A DNA stretch of 55,698 nt from Alistipes sp. Its GTDB lineage: Bacteria; Bacteroidota; Bacteroidia; Bacteroidales; Rikenellaceae. The notes under the pieces were generated by a model. That model searched no databases, was not told where the DNA came from, and saw nothing but the letters and a program-made list of their open reading frames with translations. Both the position numbers and the translations under genes were made by a program. Below are positions 25,053 to 33,409 of this stretch, in pieces. Location: positions 1 through 55,698 of the forward strand of contig JAFVRC010000048.1 in NCBI GenBank assembly GCA_017504485.1, in the 5' to 3' direction. Within the stretch, counting starts at the first letter, position 1, and every line of letters begins with the position of its first letter.

Positions 25053-27875
25053 ATGAAACGATTGATTACATCGCTCGCTGCCCTACTCTTGGCAGCGGTA
25101 GTTGTCGCCCAACCGGGCGCACAACAGATTCCTGTGCTGCCTGTCGATAAGCAGGTGCGCGTGGGGGAGTTGGAGAATGGTATGAAATACTACCTTCGCC
25201 ACAACGACAAGCAGAAGAACCTTGCCGATTTCTATATCGTGCACGATGTGGGTGCCATTCAGGAGAATGACGACCAGCAGGGCCTTGCTCACTTCCTCGA
25301 GCACATGGCCTTCAACGGCACGAAGAACTTGCCGGGCAAGATGCTCATCGAGTATCTCGAGACTGTAGGTGTGAAGTTCGGCGCGAACCTCAATGCCGGT
25401 ACCTCGTGGGACTATACGCAGTATCTCTTGAAGGATGTGCCTACGGTGCGCCCTGGCATTGTCGATTCGGCACTGCTCATTCTGCACGATTGGTCGCACT
25501 TCATCGCTCTGCAACCCAAGGAGATTGACTCGGAACGCGGCGTGATTATGGAGGAGCTTCGCACGCGAGATAATGCCCGTTGGCGCTCGCAAATCGAGAT
25601 GCTCAAGGCTCTGACGCGCGGCTCGAAGTACGAGCGCCGCAACCTTATCGGCTACCTCGACGGACTCAAGTCTTTTGACCATACATCGCTCGAGAACTTC
25701 TATAAGACGTGGTATCGTCCGGAGTTGCAGGCTGTGGTTGTCGTGGGTGATATCAATGTCGATGAGGTGGAGGGTAAGCTCAAAAAGCTGATGGCTGACA
25801 TTCCTGCTTCGCCTGCCGATGCTCCGCAGAAAGAGACGATTGTTGTTCCCGAGAATACGGAGCCTATAATCTCGATTTTCGAGGATCCCGAGATGACTCA
25901 GAGCTCCGCCACGCTCTACATCAAGCGCGAGGCTATGCCGAAGCAGCTCTGCAACACGCTTCTCTACGAGCAGATCTCGCTTGTCGATGCATTGGCCGGC
26001 GAGATGGCAAATGCCCGCCTCGAGGAGCTAACGATGAAGCCGGATGCTCCGTTCACGGGCGGATACTTCGCCAATGGTGGTATAGGTCTTTGCCCTACGC
26101 TCGATGTCTATGGCGTGTCGGTCACGACGGCTGATGGTCAGCTCGCCAAGGGCTTCGAGGCTGCCTGCACGGAGCTGGAGCGCATTCGTCGCCATGGCTT
26201 TACGGAGAGCGAGTTGGAGCGTGCCAAGAAGGAGGTTATGCTTGCGCAGGAGCGCAGTTATCGCAACCGCAACGACCGCAAGAATGGTCAGTTCGTAAAT
26301 CGCTACATCAGTGCCTTCCGCCGCAATACCCCGATGATGGATGCCGAGACTGAGTGGCAGATTGATAGTACGCTCATCTCGCAGATTCCGTTGCAGATGG
26401 TAAATCAGGTGGTCAAGCAGTATATCACGCCAAACAATCGCGTAGTGGTGGTTAATTGCCCGAAGAAGGAGGGCGTTATAAATCCTACGGAGGCCGACAT
26501 CAAGACTATCCTTGCGAATGTTGCGGCGGCCGATATCGCCCCTTATGCCGACAATGTGGTCAAGGAACCGCTTATCTCGGAGTCGAAGACGTTGAAGGGT
26601 TCGGCTGTCAAGAAGCAGTCGCAGAACGAGACCTTCGCCACGACCGAGTGGAAGCTCAAGAACGGCATCAAGGTCGTTGTTAAGCCTACTACGTTCAAGG
26701 CAGACGAGGTTGTCGTGCAGGGCATTGCCCACTTCGGACAGTCGTCACTCGCCGACGAGCTCTATTGGACGAGCTACTTCTTTGCCCCTATAATGCAGAA
26801 TCAGGGCTTGTCGAAATTCTCGGCCACCGACCTGCGCAAGCAGCTCTCGGGCAAGAATGCGAGCGTATATGGTGCGGCAGATGACTACGAAACCAATGTT
26901 GTGGGCCACGGCTCGCCACAGGATATGGAGACCATCATGCAGCTCCTATATCTCTTCTTCACCGAGCCACGCTTCAATGAGGATGACTTCAAGACCACGA
27001 TGAAGCAGTACGAGGCTATGTTGGCCAATGCCGCTACCAATCCTGACTTTGTTGCGGCACGCGAGGTGCAGAAGAGTCTCTATGGCAACCACTTCCGCCG
27101 CCAACAGGTGTCACCGGAACAGCTTGCTCTCGTCAAGTTCGAGCACCTGAAGCTTATCCACGAGACTCTCTTCTCGAATGCGGCCGACTATACGTTCTAC
27201 ATCGTTGGTAATGTGGATGTTGCGACGCTCAAGCCGCTTGTCGAGAAGTATCTCGGCTCGCTCCCTGCATCGAAGAAACTCCACAAGAAGCTCGACGATG
27301 GTGTGCGCACAGCCAAGGGTGTTGTCGAGAACGACTTCCGCACGCCTATGCAGCAGCCGAAGGTTACTGTGGCGCGCATCTACACAGGTGCTATCGACTA
27401 CACGTTGAAGAATCGCGTTGTTATGAGTGTGCTCTCGCAGGCTCTGCGCTCGCGCTACACAATCTCCATCCGCGAGGAGAAGGGCGGCACCTATGGTGTA
27501 GGTGTTGGCGGCCGACTCTCGCCCGACTACGACAGCAACTATCAGCTGCGCATACAGTTTGACACCAACGAGAAGATGGCTGACGAGTTGAGCGCAATTG
27601 TTGTCAAGGAACTCGAGAAGATGGCCTCCGAGGGCCCTCTTACGGAGGATATCGAGAAGGCTCGCCAGTATATGCTCAAGGAGTGGAAGAACCAGGTGGA
27701 GCAGAATGGTAATTGGGGTGATTGGCTCGATACCTACTACTCGCGCGGCATCGACCTTGTGAGTGACTACGAAAAGACGGTCAAGGAGTTCACGGCGGCC
27801 GATGTGCAGGCTCTCGTCAAGAAGATTCTTGCCGACAACAATATGACCTATGTGGTTATGCGCCCCGCCAAGTAG
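25053..27875 (+). CDS. M16 family zinc metallopeptidase (insulinase/pitrilysin type)
   Basis: 940 aa. Signal peptide MKRLITSLAALLLAAVVVA, cleavage before QPGAQ. The inverted zinc motif HXXEH is HFLEH at residues 80-84 (GLAHFLEHMAFNGTK), with the third ligand Glu in ERGVIMEELR near 165. The second half (after about 490) repeats the fold without the zinc motif, and RYTISIREEKGGTYGVGVGG near 812 supplies the conserved Arg/Tyr substrate-binding pair of the inactive half. These proteases degrade peptides inside a closed chamber, here in the periplasm. A single gene with a strong terminator after it; role in peptide turnover is likely. Confidence 0.95.
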   Translation: MKRLITSLAALLLAAVVVAQPGAQQIPVLPVDKQVRVGELENGMKYYLRHNDKQKNLADFYIVHDVGAIQENDDQQGLAHFLEHMAFNGTKNLPGKMLIEYLETVGVKFGANLNAGTSWDYTQYLLKDVPTVRPGIVDSALLILHDWSHFIALQPKEIDSERGVIMEELRTRDNARWRSQIEMLKALTRGSKYERRNLIGYLDGLKSFDHTSLENFYKTWYRPELQAVVVVGDINVDEVEGKLKKLMADIPASPADAPQKETIVVPENTEPIISIFEDPEMTQSSATLYIKREAMPKQLCNTLLYEQISLVDALAGEMANARLEELTMKPDAPFTGGYFANGGIGLCPTLDVYGVSVTTADGQLAKGFEAACTELERIRRHGFTESELERAKKEVMLAQERSYRNRNDRKNGQFVNRYISAFRRNTPMMDAETEWQIDSTLISQIPLQMVNQVVKQYITPNNRVVVVNCPKKEGVINPTEADIKTILANVAAADIAPYADNVVKEPLISESKTLKGSAVKKQSQNETFATTEWKLKNGIKVVVKPTTFKADEVVVQGIAHFGQSSLADELYWTSYFFAPIMQNQGLSKFSATDLRKQLSGKNASVYGAADDYETNVVGHGSPQDMETIMQLLYLFFTEPRFNEDDFKTTMKQYEAMLANAATNPDFVAAREVQKSLYGNHFRRQQVSPEQLALVKFEHLKLIHETLFSNAADYTFYIVGNVDVATLKPLVEKYLGSLPASKKLHKKLDDGVRTAKGVVENDFRTPMQQPKVTVARIYTGAIDYTLKNRVVMSVLSQALRSRYTISIREEKGGTYGVGVGGRLSPDYDSNYQLRIQFDTNEKMADELSAIVVKELEKMASEGPLTEDIEKARQYMLKEWKNQVEQNGNWGDWLDTYYSRGIDLVSDYEKTVKEFTAADVQALVKKILADNNMTYVVMRPAK

Positions 27876-27903
27876 TTGCGGCGCACTACCCTAATCTCTC
27901 GAA

Positions 27904-27939
27904 GAGGATGTTCGACGATGTTTCGGACATCCTCTTTTT
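27904..27939 (+). terminator. Rho-independent terminator after the M16 protease gene
   Basis: GAGGATGTTCGA (27904-27915) pairs with TCGGACATCCTC (27923-27934) with one G-U pair, loop CGATGTT, then five T. It lies 28 nt after the stop codon. Confidence 0.92.
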
Positions 27940-28036
27940 CTTCATTGTTAAATGATTACGCGGCTCTATTTTTGTACAGCCGATTTTAGGGTTATATTTT
28001 TTTACAAAAATATTTCGTCGTGATGGATATTTGTTA

Positions 28037-28044
28037 TATCTTTG
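28037..28044 (+). promoter_or_regulatory. -7 element at the head of the nucleic-acid locus, with long A-rich leader
   Basis: TATCTTTG here would start a transcript near 28050, giving a leader of about 250 nt before the ATG at 28304. No exact TTTG lies 20 nt upstream (TTTC is nearest). The stretch 28200-28303 has almost no G and no Shine-Dalgarno site. I see no gene in 27940-28303, on either strand, and no known riboswitch. Confidence 0.6.
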
Positions 28045-28303
28045 GCATCCGGAAAGTGCAAAAGTGATATTTTGTAACAAACGACCGCTATAAACGGGCA
28101 AAGTGTAAGGCTGATGGCGAAAAATACAATATTCTGCAAAAAAGAGCTACGCAGAAGCGATGCCGTTTGATAAATAATTTGTAATTTTAGGCTGAATTAT
28201 TAAAAAATTAATAAACACCAGAGAAACCAACCAATAAAAACTAACACATTTAACATCACAAACAACATTTTTTAACCAATTCATTCTAAACAATCAAACA
28301 ATT

Positions 28304-30949
28304 ATGAAAGCAAGAAAGTTTTTTGCATTTGTAGCCGGAGCAGCAATGCTGTTCGGTGCTGTGGGTTGTACGACCGATGATGCGGAGAAGGCAAATGACA
28401 CCGAGAAGTGTGTCATCACCGTTGCTCCGGAGAGCGTTGCTACAACTTTGGAGGGCGGCGACTGCGCCGTTACGGTTACGACGAATGGCAGCTGGACGGC
28501 AAGCTGCGACGTAGAGGGCGTAGCCGTTACTCCGGCCGAGGGTACGGGCAATGCCGAGGTCGTTATTACGGTGCCTGAGACCGACAAGGCTCGCAACTTC
28601 TCGGTTGTGTTCAATGCCGAGAAGATGGTTACTGTCGAGGGTTACTCTTCGCTGTCGCACGACGATGCTACTGTTACCGTTTATCAGAACGCAAGCGGCG
28701 ACGACAGCGTGGAGACCAATGTTGCCGAGGTTCGCGCACTGTTGGAGGCTCTGAATCCAACGAAGAACGGCGTAGAGGTTACCGCGGAGATCGCTGCTAT
28801 GACCTTGACAGGTGTCGTTATCGCCGAGCCTGACAGCAATATGGGTAACAATAAGACGATTGCTATTCAGGATGACGATAATGCTGCAAATGGCGGTTTG
28901 ACTATCTACTGCACCGACAACGTGAGTGACGACCTTGAGATTGGCAATATCGTAAACATCAATTTGACGGGTGCCAAGGCCGCGCTGTACGGCGGTCAGC
29001 TTCAGGTTTCGAATATCGCATCGACGGCTATCGTTGCCGATGGCTCGGCTAATGTGACGGCTATCGACGTTACGCTCGACAATATCCTCGACTACGAGTC
29101 GCAGTATGTGAAGTTGAGCGGTGTTAGCCCTGTGCAGAGTTTTGTAGGCCAGGCGTGGAACGATACGGGCTCGACTCGCAATGTTACCTTTACGACCGAG
29201 GATGGCAAGACCTTCGATGTACGCGTAAGTGCATACGCCTCGTTCAAGGATGAGATTATCCCCGGCAAGACGGGCAGCCTTTGCGGTTGCGCAGGTGTGT
29301 ATAACGGAGCTGTTCAGTTGTGGCCACAAACTTCGAGCGATATTCAGCTCACTAACGATATTGTCTCTCTCACGGCTGATGATATTGTCGGCGTTTCGGC
29401 AGACGGAGTAGCCGATGCAACAGCGGAGATTAACGCTATGAATATTTCGGGTGCGATTACCGCTACGCCTGATGGTGTTGTCGTAACGAAGGCCGAGGTT
29501 TCGGGCTCGACACTCACCTATACGGTGTCGGCCAATACCACAGCGGATACACGCGAGGGTTCGATTGTTCTCTCGGCTGCGGGCGTAGAGGATGTGACGA
29601 TTAAGGTTTCGCAGCTCGCTGCGGGCAAGACCACTATCGATATCAAGGATGTTATCGCAGATGCAGAAGTTACTATTCGCGGTTTGGTTTCGGCCGTGGG
29701 TAGCAAGGCTGCTGTCTTGACCGATGCTACAGGCTCGATTCTTTTGTATTACAACAAGGTTCCTGCAGTTGCTCTTGGTGACGACGTAGAGGTTAAGGGC
29801 ACAGCTATCCGTTATAAAGGTTTTCCTACCAACTCTTTGCAGATTGATATGACCACGGTTGCCGAGGGCGATGTTGTAGTTCATTCGAGCGGCAATACCG
29901 TAAGCTACAACCCTACCGTACTCGATGGCGCAGCTATCGACGGAATGGTTGGCAAAGATGCCGATTGTATCGAGGTGCAGTTTGAGGGTACCTTGAATAT
30001 CGGTCAATATGCAAATGTTACGATTGAGGGCGGAAACAAGCAGGCTTCGCTCTACTATGTAGATACAAATAACTATGCTGCGTATAATGGCGCAAAGGTT
30101 GTCGTTAAGGGTTATGTGACCGGTACATACAACTACCTCAACGTATTGCCATATTCGGTAACCAGCGAGGCTAAGGTTATTATGTGCGACGATATTGTCG
30201 TGCCTGCTGATGGCGCAACCGATGAGGTTGCCAACTTCACGGCTCTGAACATCACGGGCGCAATTACCGCTACGCCTGACGGTGTTGTCGTAACGAAGGC
30301 CGAGGTTTCGGGCAGTACGGTTATCTACTCGGTAGGCGCAAACACCGGCGAGGCTCGCGAGGGCTCGATTACCCTCTCGGGTGATGGTGTCGTGGTTGTG
30401 GTAAAGGTTTCGCAGGCCAAGAAGCCGGCAGAGGGTGCAGGTTCGTATGAGCTTACTCTCGCAGATATAACCTCCATAACTTACTCCGACAGTTGGTGCG
30501 ATTGGACCAAGACCGCAGCTGATGGCTCGTTGTGGAGCGGCTTTGCCTACAAGCAGACGAAGTACTATCAGTTCAGTTGGAGCGATAAGGATGGTAAGAA
30601 TGCTCCTAGTGCGGATCAGAACAAGGCGTATATGCTCCTCCCTGCTGTTCCTGCGGGTAAGACGATTACCAAGATTACCATTACTCCGTATGTGGAAGGA
30701 AACACTACGACCACTAACGGTCGTAAGTTCGTTGTGTTGCCGGCAGACTTTGCATATACAACAACTATAGATTCGGCCGCTACTGAGGCTGTGAATGCTG
30801 CTTATGCTATTTCGGCCGCAACCGTTAAGAATTCGACGGACCCGATAGTTATCGATTTGAGCGGTGTTGCGAATCTGCCACAGCAGGTGCAGGTTCGTGC
30901 TATTCTGGGTGCTGCGTACATTTCGAGCATAAAGGTTGAGTTCGAGTAA
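28304..30949 (+). CDS. Surface lipoprotein with BACON-like and DUF5689/OB-fold-like modules
   Basis: 881 aa. Signal MKARKFFAFVAGAAMLFGAVGC has lipobox GAVGC; TTDDAEK after the Cys is acidic, like surface-export tags of Bacteroidota lipoproteins. A BACON-like module spans about 36-130 (ITVAPESVATTLEGGDCAVTV). A DUF5689-type domain follows at about 145-350 (VAEVRALLEAL, TGVVIAEPDSNMGNNKTIAIQD). Two near-identical modules with the block NISGAITATPDGVVVTKAEVSGS (about 380 and 650) flank an OB-fold-like region with VTIRGLVSAVGSKAAVLTDATGSILLYY. The C-terminal 160 residues look like a beta-sandwich. OB-fold-like parts suggest nucleic-acid binding, supported by nuclease neighbours. No catalytic motif seen. 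Confidence 0.85.
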   Translation: MKARKFFAFVAGAAMLFGAVGCTTDDAEKANDTEKCVITVAPESVATTLEGGDCAVTVTTNGSWTASCDVEGVAVTPAEGTGNAEVVITVPETDKARNFSVVFNAEKMVTVEGYSSLSHDDATVTVYQNASGDDSVETNVAEVRALLEALNPTKNGVEVTAEIAAMTLTGVVIAEPDSNMGNNKTIAIQDDDNAANGGLTIYCTDNVSDDLEIGNIVNINLTGAKAALYGGQLQVSNIASTAIVADGSANVTAIDVTLDNILDYESQYVKLSGVSPVQSFVGQAWNDTGSTRNVTFTTEDGKTFDVRVSAYASFKDEIIPGKTGSLCGCAGVYNGAVQLWPQTSSDIQLTNDIVSLTADDIVGVSADGVADATAEINAMNISGAITATPDGVVVTKAEVSGSTLTYTVSANTTADTREGSIVLSAAGVEDVTIKVSQLAAGKTTIDIKDVIADAEVTIRGLVSAVGSKAAVLTDATGSILLYYNKVPAVALGDDVEVKGTAIRYKGFPTNSLQIDMTTVAEGDVVVHSSGNTVSYNPTVLDGAAIDGMVGKDADCIEVQFEGTLNIGQYANVTIEGGNKQASLYYVDTNNYAAYNGAKVVVKGYVTGTYNYLNVLPYSVTSEAKVIMCDDIVVPADGATDEVANFTALNITGAITATPDGVVVTKAEVSGSTVIYSVGANTGEAREGSITLSGDGVVVVVKVSQAKKPAEGAGSYELTLADITSITYSDSWCDWTKTAADGSLWSGFAYKQTKYYQFSWSDKDGKNAPSADQNKAYMLLPAVPAGKTITKITITPYVEGNTTTTNGRKFVVLPADFAYTTTIDSAATEAVNAAYAISAATVKNSTDPIVIDLSGVANLPQQVQVRAILGAAYISSIKVEFE
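29453..30313 (+). repeat. Pair of in-frame 54-nt direct repeats within the lipoprotein gene
   Basis: Copies at 29453-29506 and 30260-30313 differ at two positions by my reading. The distance of 807 nt is 269 codons, so recombination between them would delete or duplicate one module without a frameshift. Only the end coordinates of the pair are given here. Confidence 0.85.
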
Positions 30950-30971
30950 TCGAGCTCGACACCCATACAAT

Positions 30972-30998
30972 CCAAGGCAGGCTGACTACCTGCCTTGG
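30972..30998. other. Strong hairpin without T-tract between lipoprotein and NUC1 genes
   Basis: CCAAGGCAGG (30972-30981) and CCTGCCTTGG (30989-30998) form a perfect 10-bp stem with loop CTGACTA. No T run follows, so it is unlikely to be a complete terminator. It may stabilise the 3' end of a processed lipoprotein transcript. Confidence 0.8.
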
Positions 30999-31047
30999 GT
31001 ACTAATTTAGCGGAACGAATAGGATTTTTGTAGAGCCGACACAAAGA

Positions 31048-32319
31048 ATGAGAGATTGGATTAGAGATTTACAGTGCGTACTGAAAGGCATCAACCGCAA
31101 TGTTACGATTGTGTTGGTGCTTATATTCGCTTTTGCGGGGTGCTCCGAGGAGGAACTCCCTTGGTCGCCATACCCTTCGAAGGCTACAATTGCGTACTCC
31201 ACAATCAACTTCGACCAAACGTCGGTGTCGGGCACTACGGTGGGCGATTCGCGCTTCTCGTGGAGCCTTGCGGTGGAGGAGGGCTCGGCGTTCTGCCGAG
31301 CGAAGGCGACAAGTGGGCAGGTGGGCACATCCTTTACCCTGCTCTTCGATCGCAACGACGGCGCAACATCCTCGCGCACGGCAAAGGCAACCATAACCTT
31401 CACGAATGGCTACACGAGAACATTTGTCATCGAGCAGCTTGGCGAGTCGTCGAATGGTGAGTTCGAGCGTGCGTGGGGCGAGCAGCCCGACTACAAGTCG
31501 AATACGGCCTATGCCTATAAGACCTACTTTACGACATTGCGCAACGGACAGCGCGTGCGCAACTACTCGATATGCTACGACACGGAGAAGCTCGTGTCGC
31601 ACTGGGTGGCCTATCCGCTCCACAAGATATACACGGATAGAGGCACCTACAAGGCCGGAAATTCGAATGGCCGCACCGATGCGTGGGCATTCGACGATGC
31701 CGTATGTGAATATATCTCCTCTTCGCCATACTACAGAGTCGTAGAGTATGACTATACCGACCCTGTAATTCCGCAATCGCAACAGTGGTATGCCACCGCA
31801 ACCTACGGAGGTGGCTACGCTCGAGGCCATATGCTTCCATCGGCCTCGCGATATAACACCTTCAACACCAATGCGCAGACCTTCTATTCGACCAACATCA
31901 TGCCGCAGGCCTACGACTTCAACGGCGGCTCGTGGTCAAACCTCGAAATCAAGGTGCGCAGTTGGGCTTGTGCGGATACGCTCTACGTCGTTGTGGGTAC
32001 ACTCTTTGAGGGCACGAAAAAGCTGACGAAGAGTGGCCGCACGACACTTGTGCCGTCGCACGCCTTCAAGCTCGTGTTGCGCACCAAGAGTGGCACGACG
32101 GGCAAGCGCTTACAGGATATAACCTCGGCCTCTGAGCTCAAATGCATAGGTTTCCTCTACGAGAACAGCAACTCCGAGGAGGAAACAACCCCCGCGGAAG
32201 CGGCCATATCGGTAGCCGACATAGAGCGACGCTCGGGCTTTAAGTTCTTCCGCAATCTCAACCCTAAAGTTGCGGATGAGGTGAAGGCGCAGAAGAGCTT
32301 GAGCGATTGGGGTATATAA
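31048..32319 (+). CDS. DNA/RNA non-specific endonuclease lipoprotein (NUC1)
   Basis: 423 aa. The N-terminus has a charged start and then VTIVLVLIFAFAGCSEEE, with lipobox FAGC and acidic residues after the Cys, so surface exposure is plausible. Residues about 40-135 form a BACON-like beta domain (ATIAYSTINFDQTSVSGTTV). The C-terminal nuclease has YARGHMLPSASR (ARGH in place of DRGH; the catalytic His is kept), FYSTNIMPQ (metal-binding Asn) and WSNLEIKVRSW (Glu). It should cleave DNA and RNA endonucleolytically with Mg. Clear paralogue of the protein at 11704. Gap of 36 bp to the next nuclease gene. Confidence 0.92.
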   Translation: MRDWIRDLQCVLKGINRNVTIVLVLIFAFAGCSEEELPWSPYPSKATIAYSTINFDQTSVSGTTVGDSRFSWSLAVEEGSAFCRAKATSGQVGTSFTLLFDRNDGATSSRTAKATITFTNGYTRTFVIEQLGESSNGEFERAWGEQPDYKSNTAYAYKTYFTTLRNGQRVRNYSICYDTEKLVSHWVAYPLHKIYTDRGTYKAGNSNGRTDAWAFDDAVCEYISSSPYYRVVEYDYTDPVIPQSQQWYATATYGGGYARGHMLPSASRYNTFNTNAQTFYSTNIMPQAYDFNGGSWSNLEIKVRSWACADTLYVVVGTLFEGTKKLTKSGRTTLVPSHAFKLVLRTKSGTTGKRLQDITSASELKCIGFLYENSNSEEETTPAEAAISVADIERRSGFKFFRNLNPKVADEVKAQKSLSDWGI

Positions 32320-32355
32320 AGATGAAAGAAGATTAAACAAATAAATAAACCTCTT

Positions 32356-33387
32356 ATGAAAAGAACACTTTTATCCATTTTGTGCGTCTCGGCGATGCTA
32401 CTCGCATTCGCACAAAAGCCCTACAAGGTGATGTTCTACAACTTCGAGAACCTCTTCGACACGCTGAATGACCCTGCGACCTTCGACGAGGAGTTTACGC
32501 CGAAGGGCGGTAAGGCCTGGAACACGACGAAGTACAACAAGAAGCTCGGCAACCTCGAGCGTGTGTTGTTCGATATAGCCCTTATCGACAAGGACTACCC
32601 TGCCGTAATCGGTGTTTCGGAGATCGAGAACCGTATGGTGCTGGAGGATGTCATCGCACAGCCGAAGCTCCGCCCTGCGAACTACCGTATCGTGCATTTC
32701 GACTCGCCCGACCGTCGTGGTGTGGATTGTGCCTTCTTCTATCGTCCCGATGTCTTTAAGTTGGAGGGCAGCAAGGCCGTGAAGTTCAATATGCCGGGTA
32801 TGCCCAACTTTTATACGCGCGACTTCGTGACGATGTGGGGCACGATTGACGGCGAGCCGTTCTACTTTGTGGTGTCGCACTGGCCATCGCGCCTCGGCGG
32901 CAAGGAGGCTTCGTCGCCAAAGCGCGAGGCAGCCGCTGCGCAGTGTCGCGCTCTGGCCGACTCGGTACGCAAGGCAAACCCTGCAACCAAGGTGGTTATT
33001 ATGGGTGACTTGAACGACGATGCAACGGACAAGAGCGTCATGGAGATTCTTGGCGGCAAGGGCAATATCAAGAAACTCGTCGAGGGCGATATGTACAACC
33101 CGTATGTTGATATGTTGCGTGCCGGCTACGGAACGCTCGCCTATCGCGATGCGTGGAACCTCTTCGATAATATCGTAATCTCCGAGAATCTTGCCACTGC
33201 CTCGACCGGCGCACTCAAGATACAGAAGGCCCCGAAGGCCAAGTTCTACGGCAATATCTTCCGCGCCCCGTACCTCTTCCAGCGCGAGGGGCAGTACAAG
33301 GGCTACCCTCTCCGTACCTTCGTGGGCAACAACTTCCAGGGTGGTTTCAGCGACCACCTTCCGGTATATATCTACATCGGCAAATAA
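32356..33387 (+). CDS. Exported endonuclease/exonuclease/phosphatase family nuclease
   Basis: 343 aa. Signal peptide MKRTLLSILCVSAMLLAFA, cleavage before QKPYK. EEP-fold catalytic residues are visible in order: VMFYNFENLFD (Asn), VIGVSEIENRMVLE (metal-binding Glu), VDCAFFYRPD, VVSHWPSRLGG (His-Trp), IMGDLNDD (Asp/Asn) and GFSDHLPVYIYI at the end (Asp-His). This set matches DNase I-like phosphodiesterases. In the periplasm or at the surface it could cut DNA or RNA fragments; a phosphatase role cannot be excluded. It lies between the NUC1 lipoprotein and the TonB receptor, 22 bp from the latter. Confidence 0.93.
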   Translation: MKRTLLSILCVSAMLLAFAQKPYKVMFYNFENLFDTLNDPATFDEEFTPKGGKAWNTTKYNKKLGNLERVLFDIALIDKDYPAVIGVSEIENRMVLEDVIAQPKLRPANYRIVHFDSPDRRGVDCAFFYRPDVFKLEGSKAVKFNMPGMPNFYTRDFVTMWGTIDGEPFYFVVSHWPSRLGGKEASSPKREAAAAQCRALADSVRKANPATKVVIMGDLNDDATDKSVMEILGGKGNIKKLVEGDMYNPYVDMLRAGYGTLAYRDAWNLFDNIVISENLATASTGALKIQKAPKAKFYGNIFRAPYLFQREGQYKGYPLRTFVGNNFQGGFSDHLPVYIYIGK

Positions 33388-33409
33388 GAAACTATATAAA
33401 CAGTAAGAG

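Noticed and set aside
28286-30970. An 894-codon open frame on the minus strand opposite the large lipoprotein gene
   Set aside because: The plus-strand product has a signal peptide, lipobox and recognisable modules, while the minus-strand translation has no coherent domains. The open frame is a by-product of codon bias in the real gene.
31048-32319. That the Ala-Arg-Gly-His and Ser-Arg-Gly-His variants make both NUC1 proteins inactive
   Set aside because: The catalytic His, the metal-binding Asn and the Glu are kept in both. The Asp of DRGH varies in active relatives as far as I know, so inactivity is not supported.
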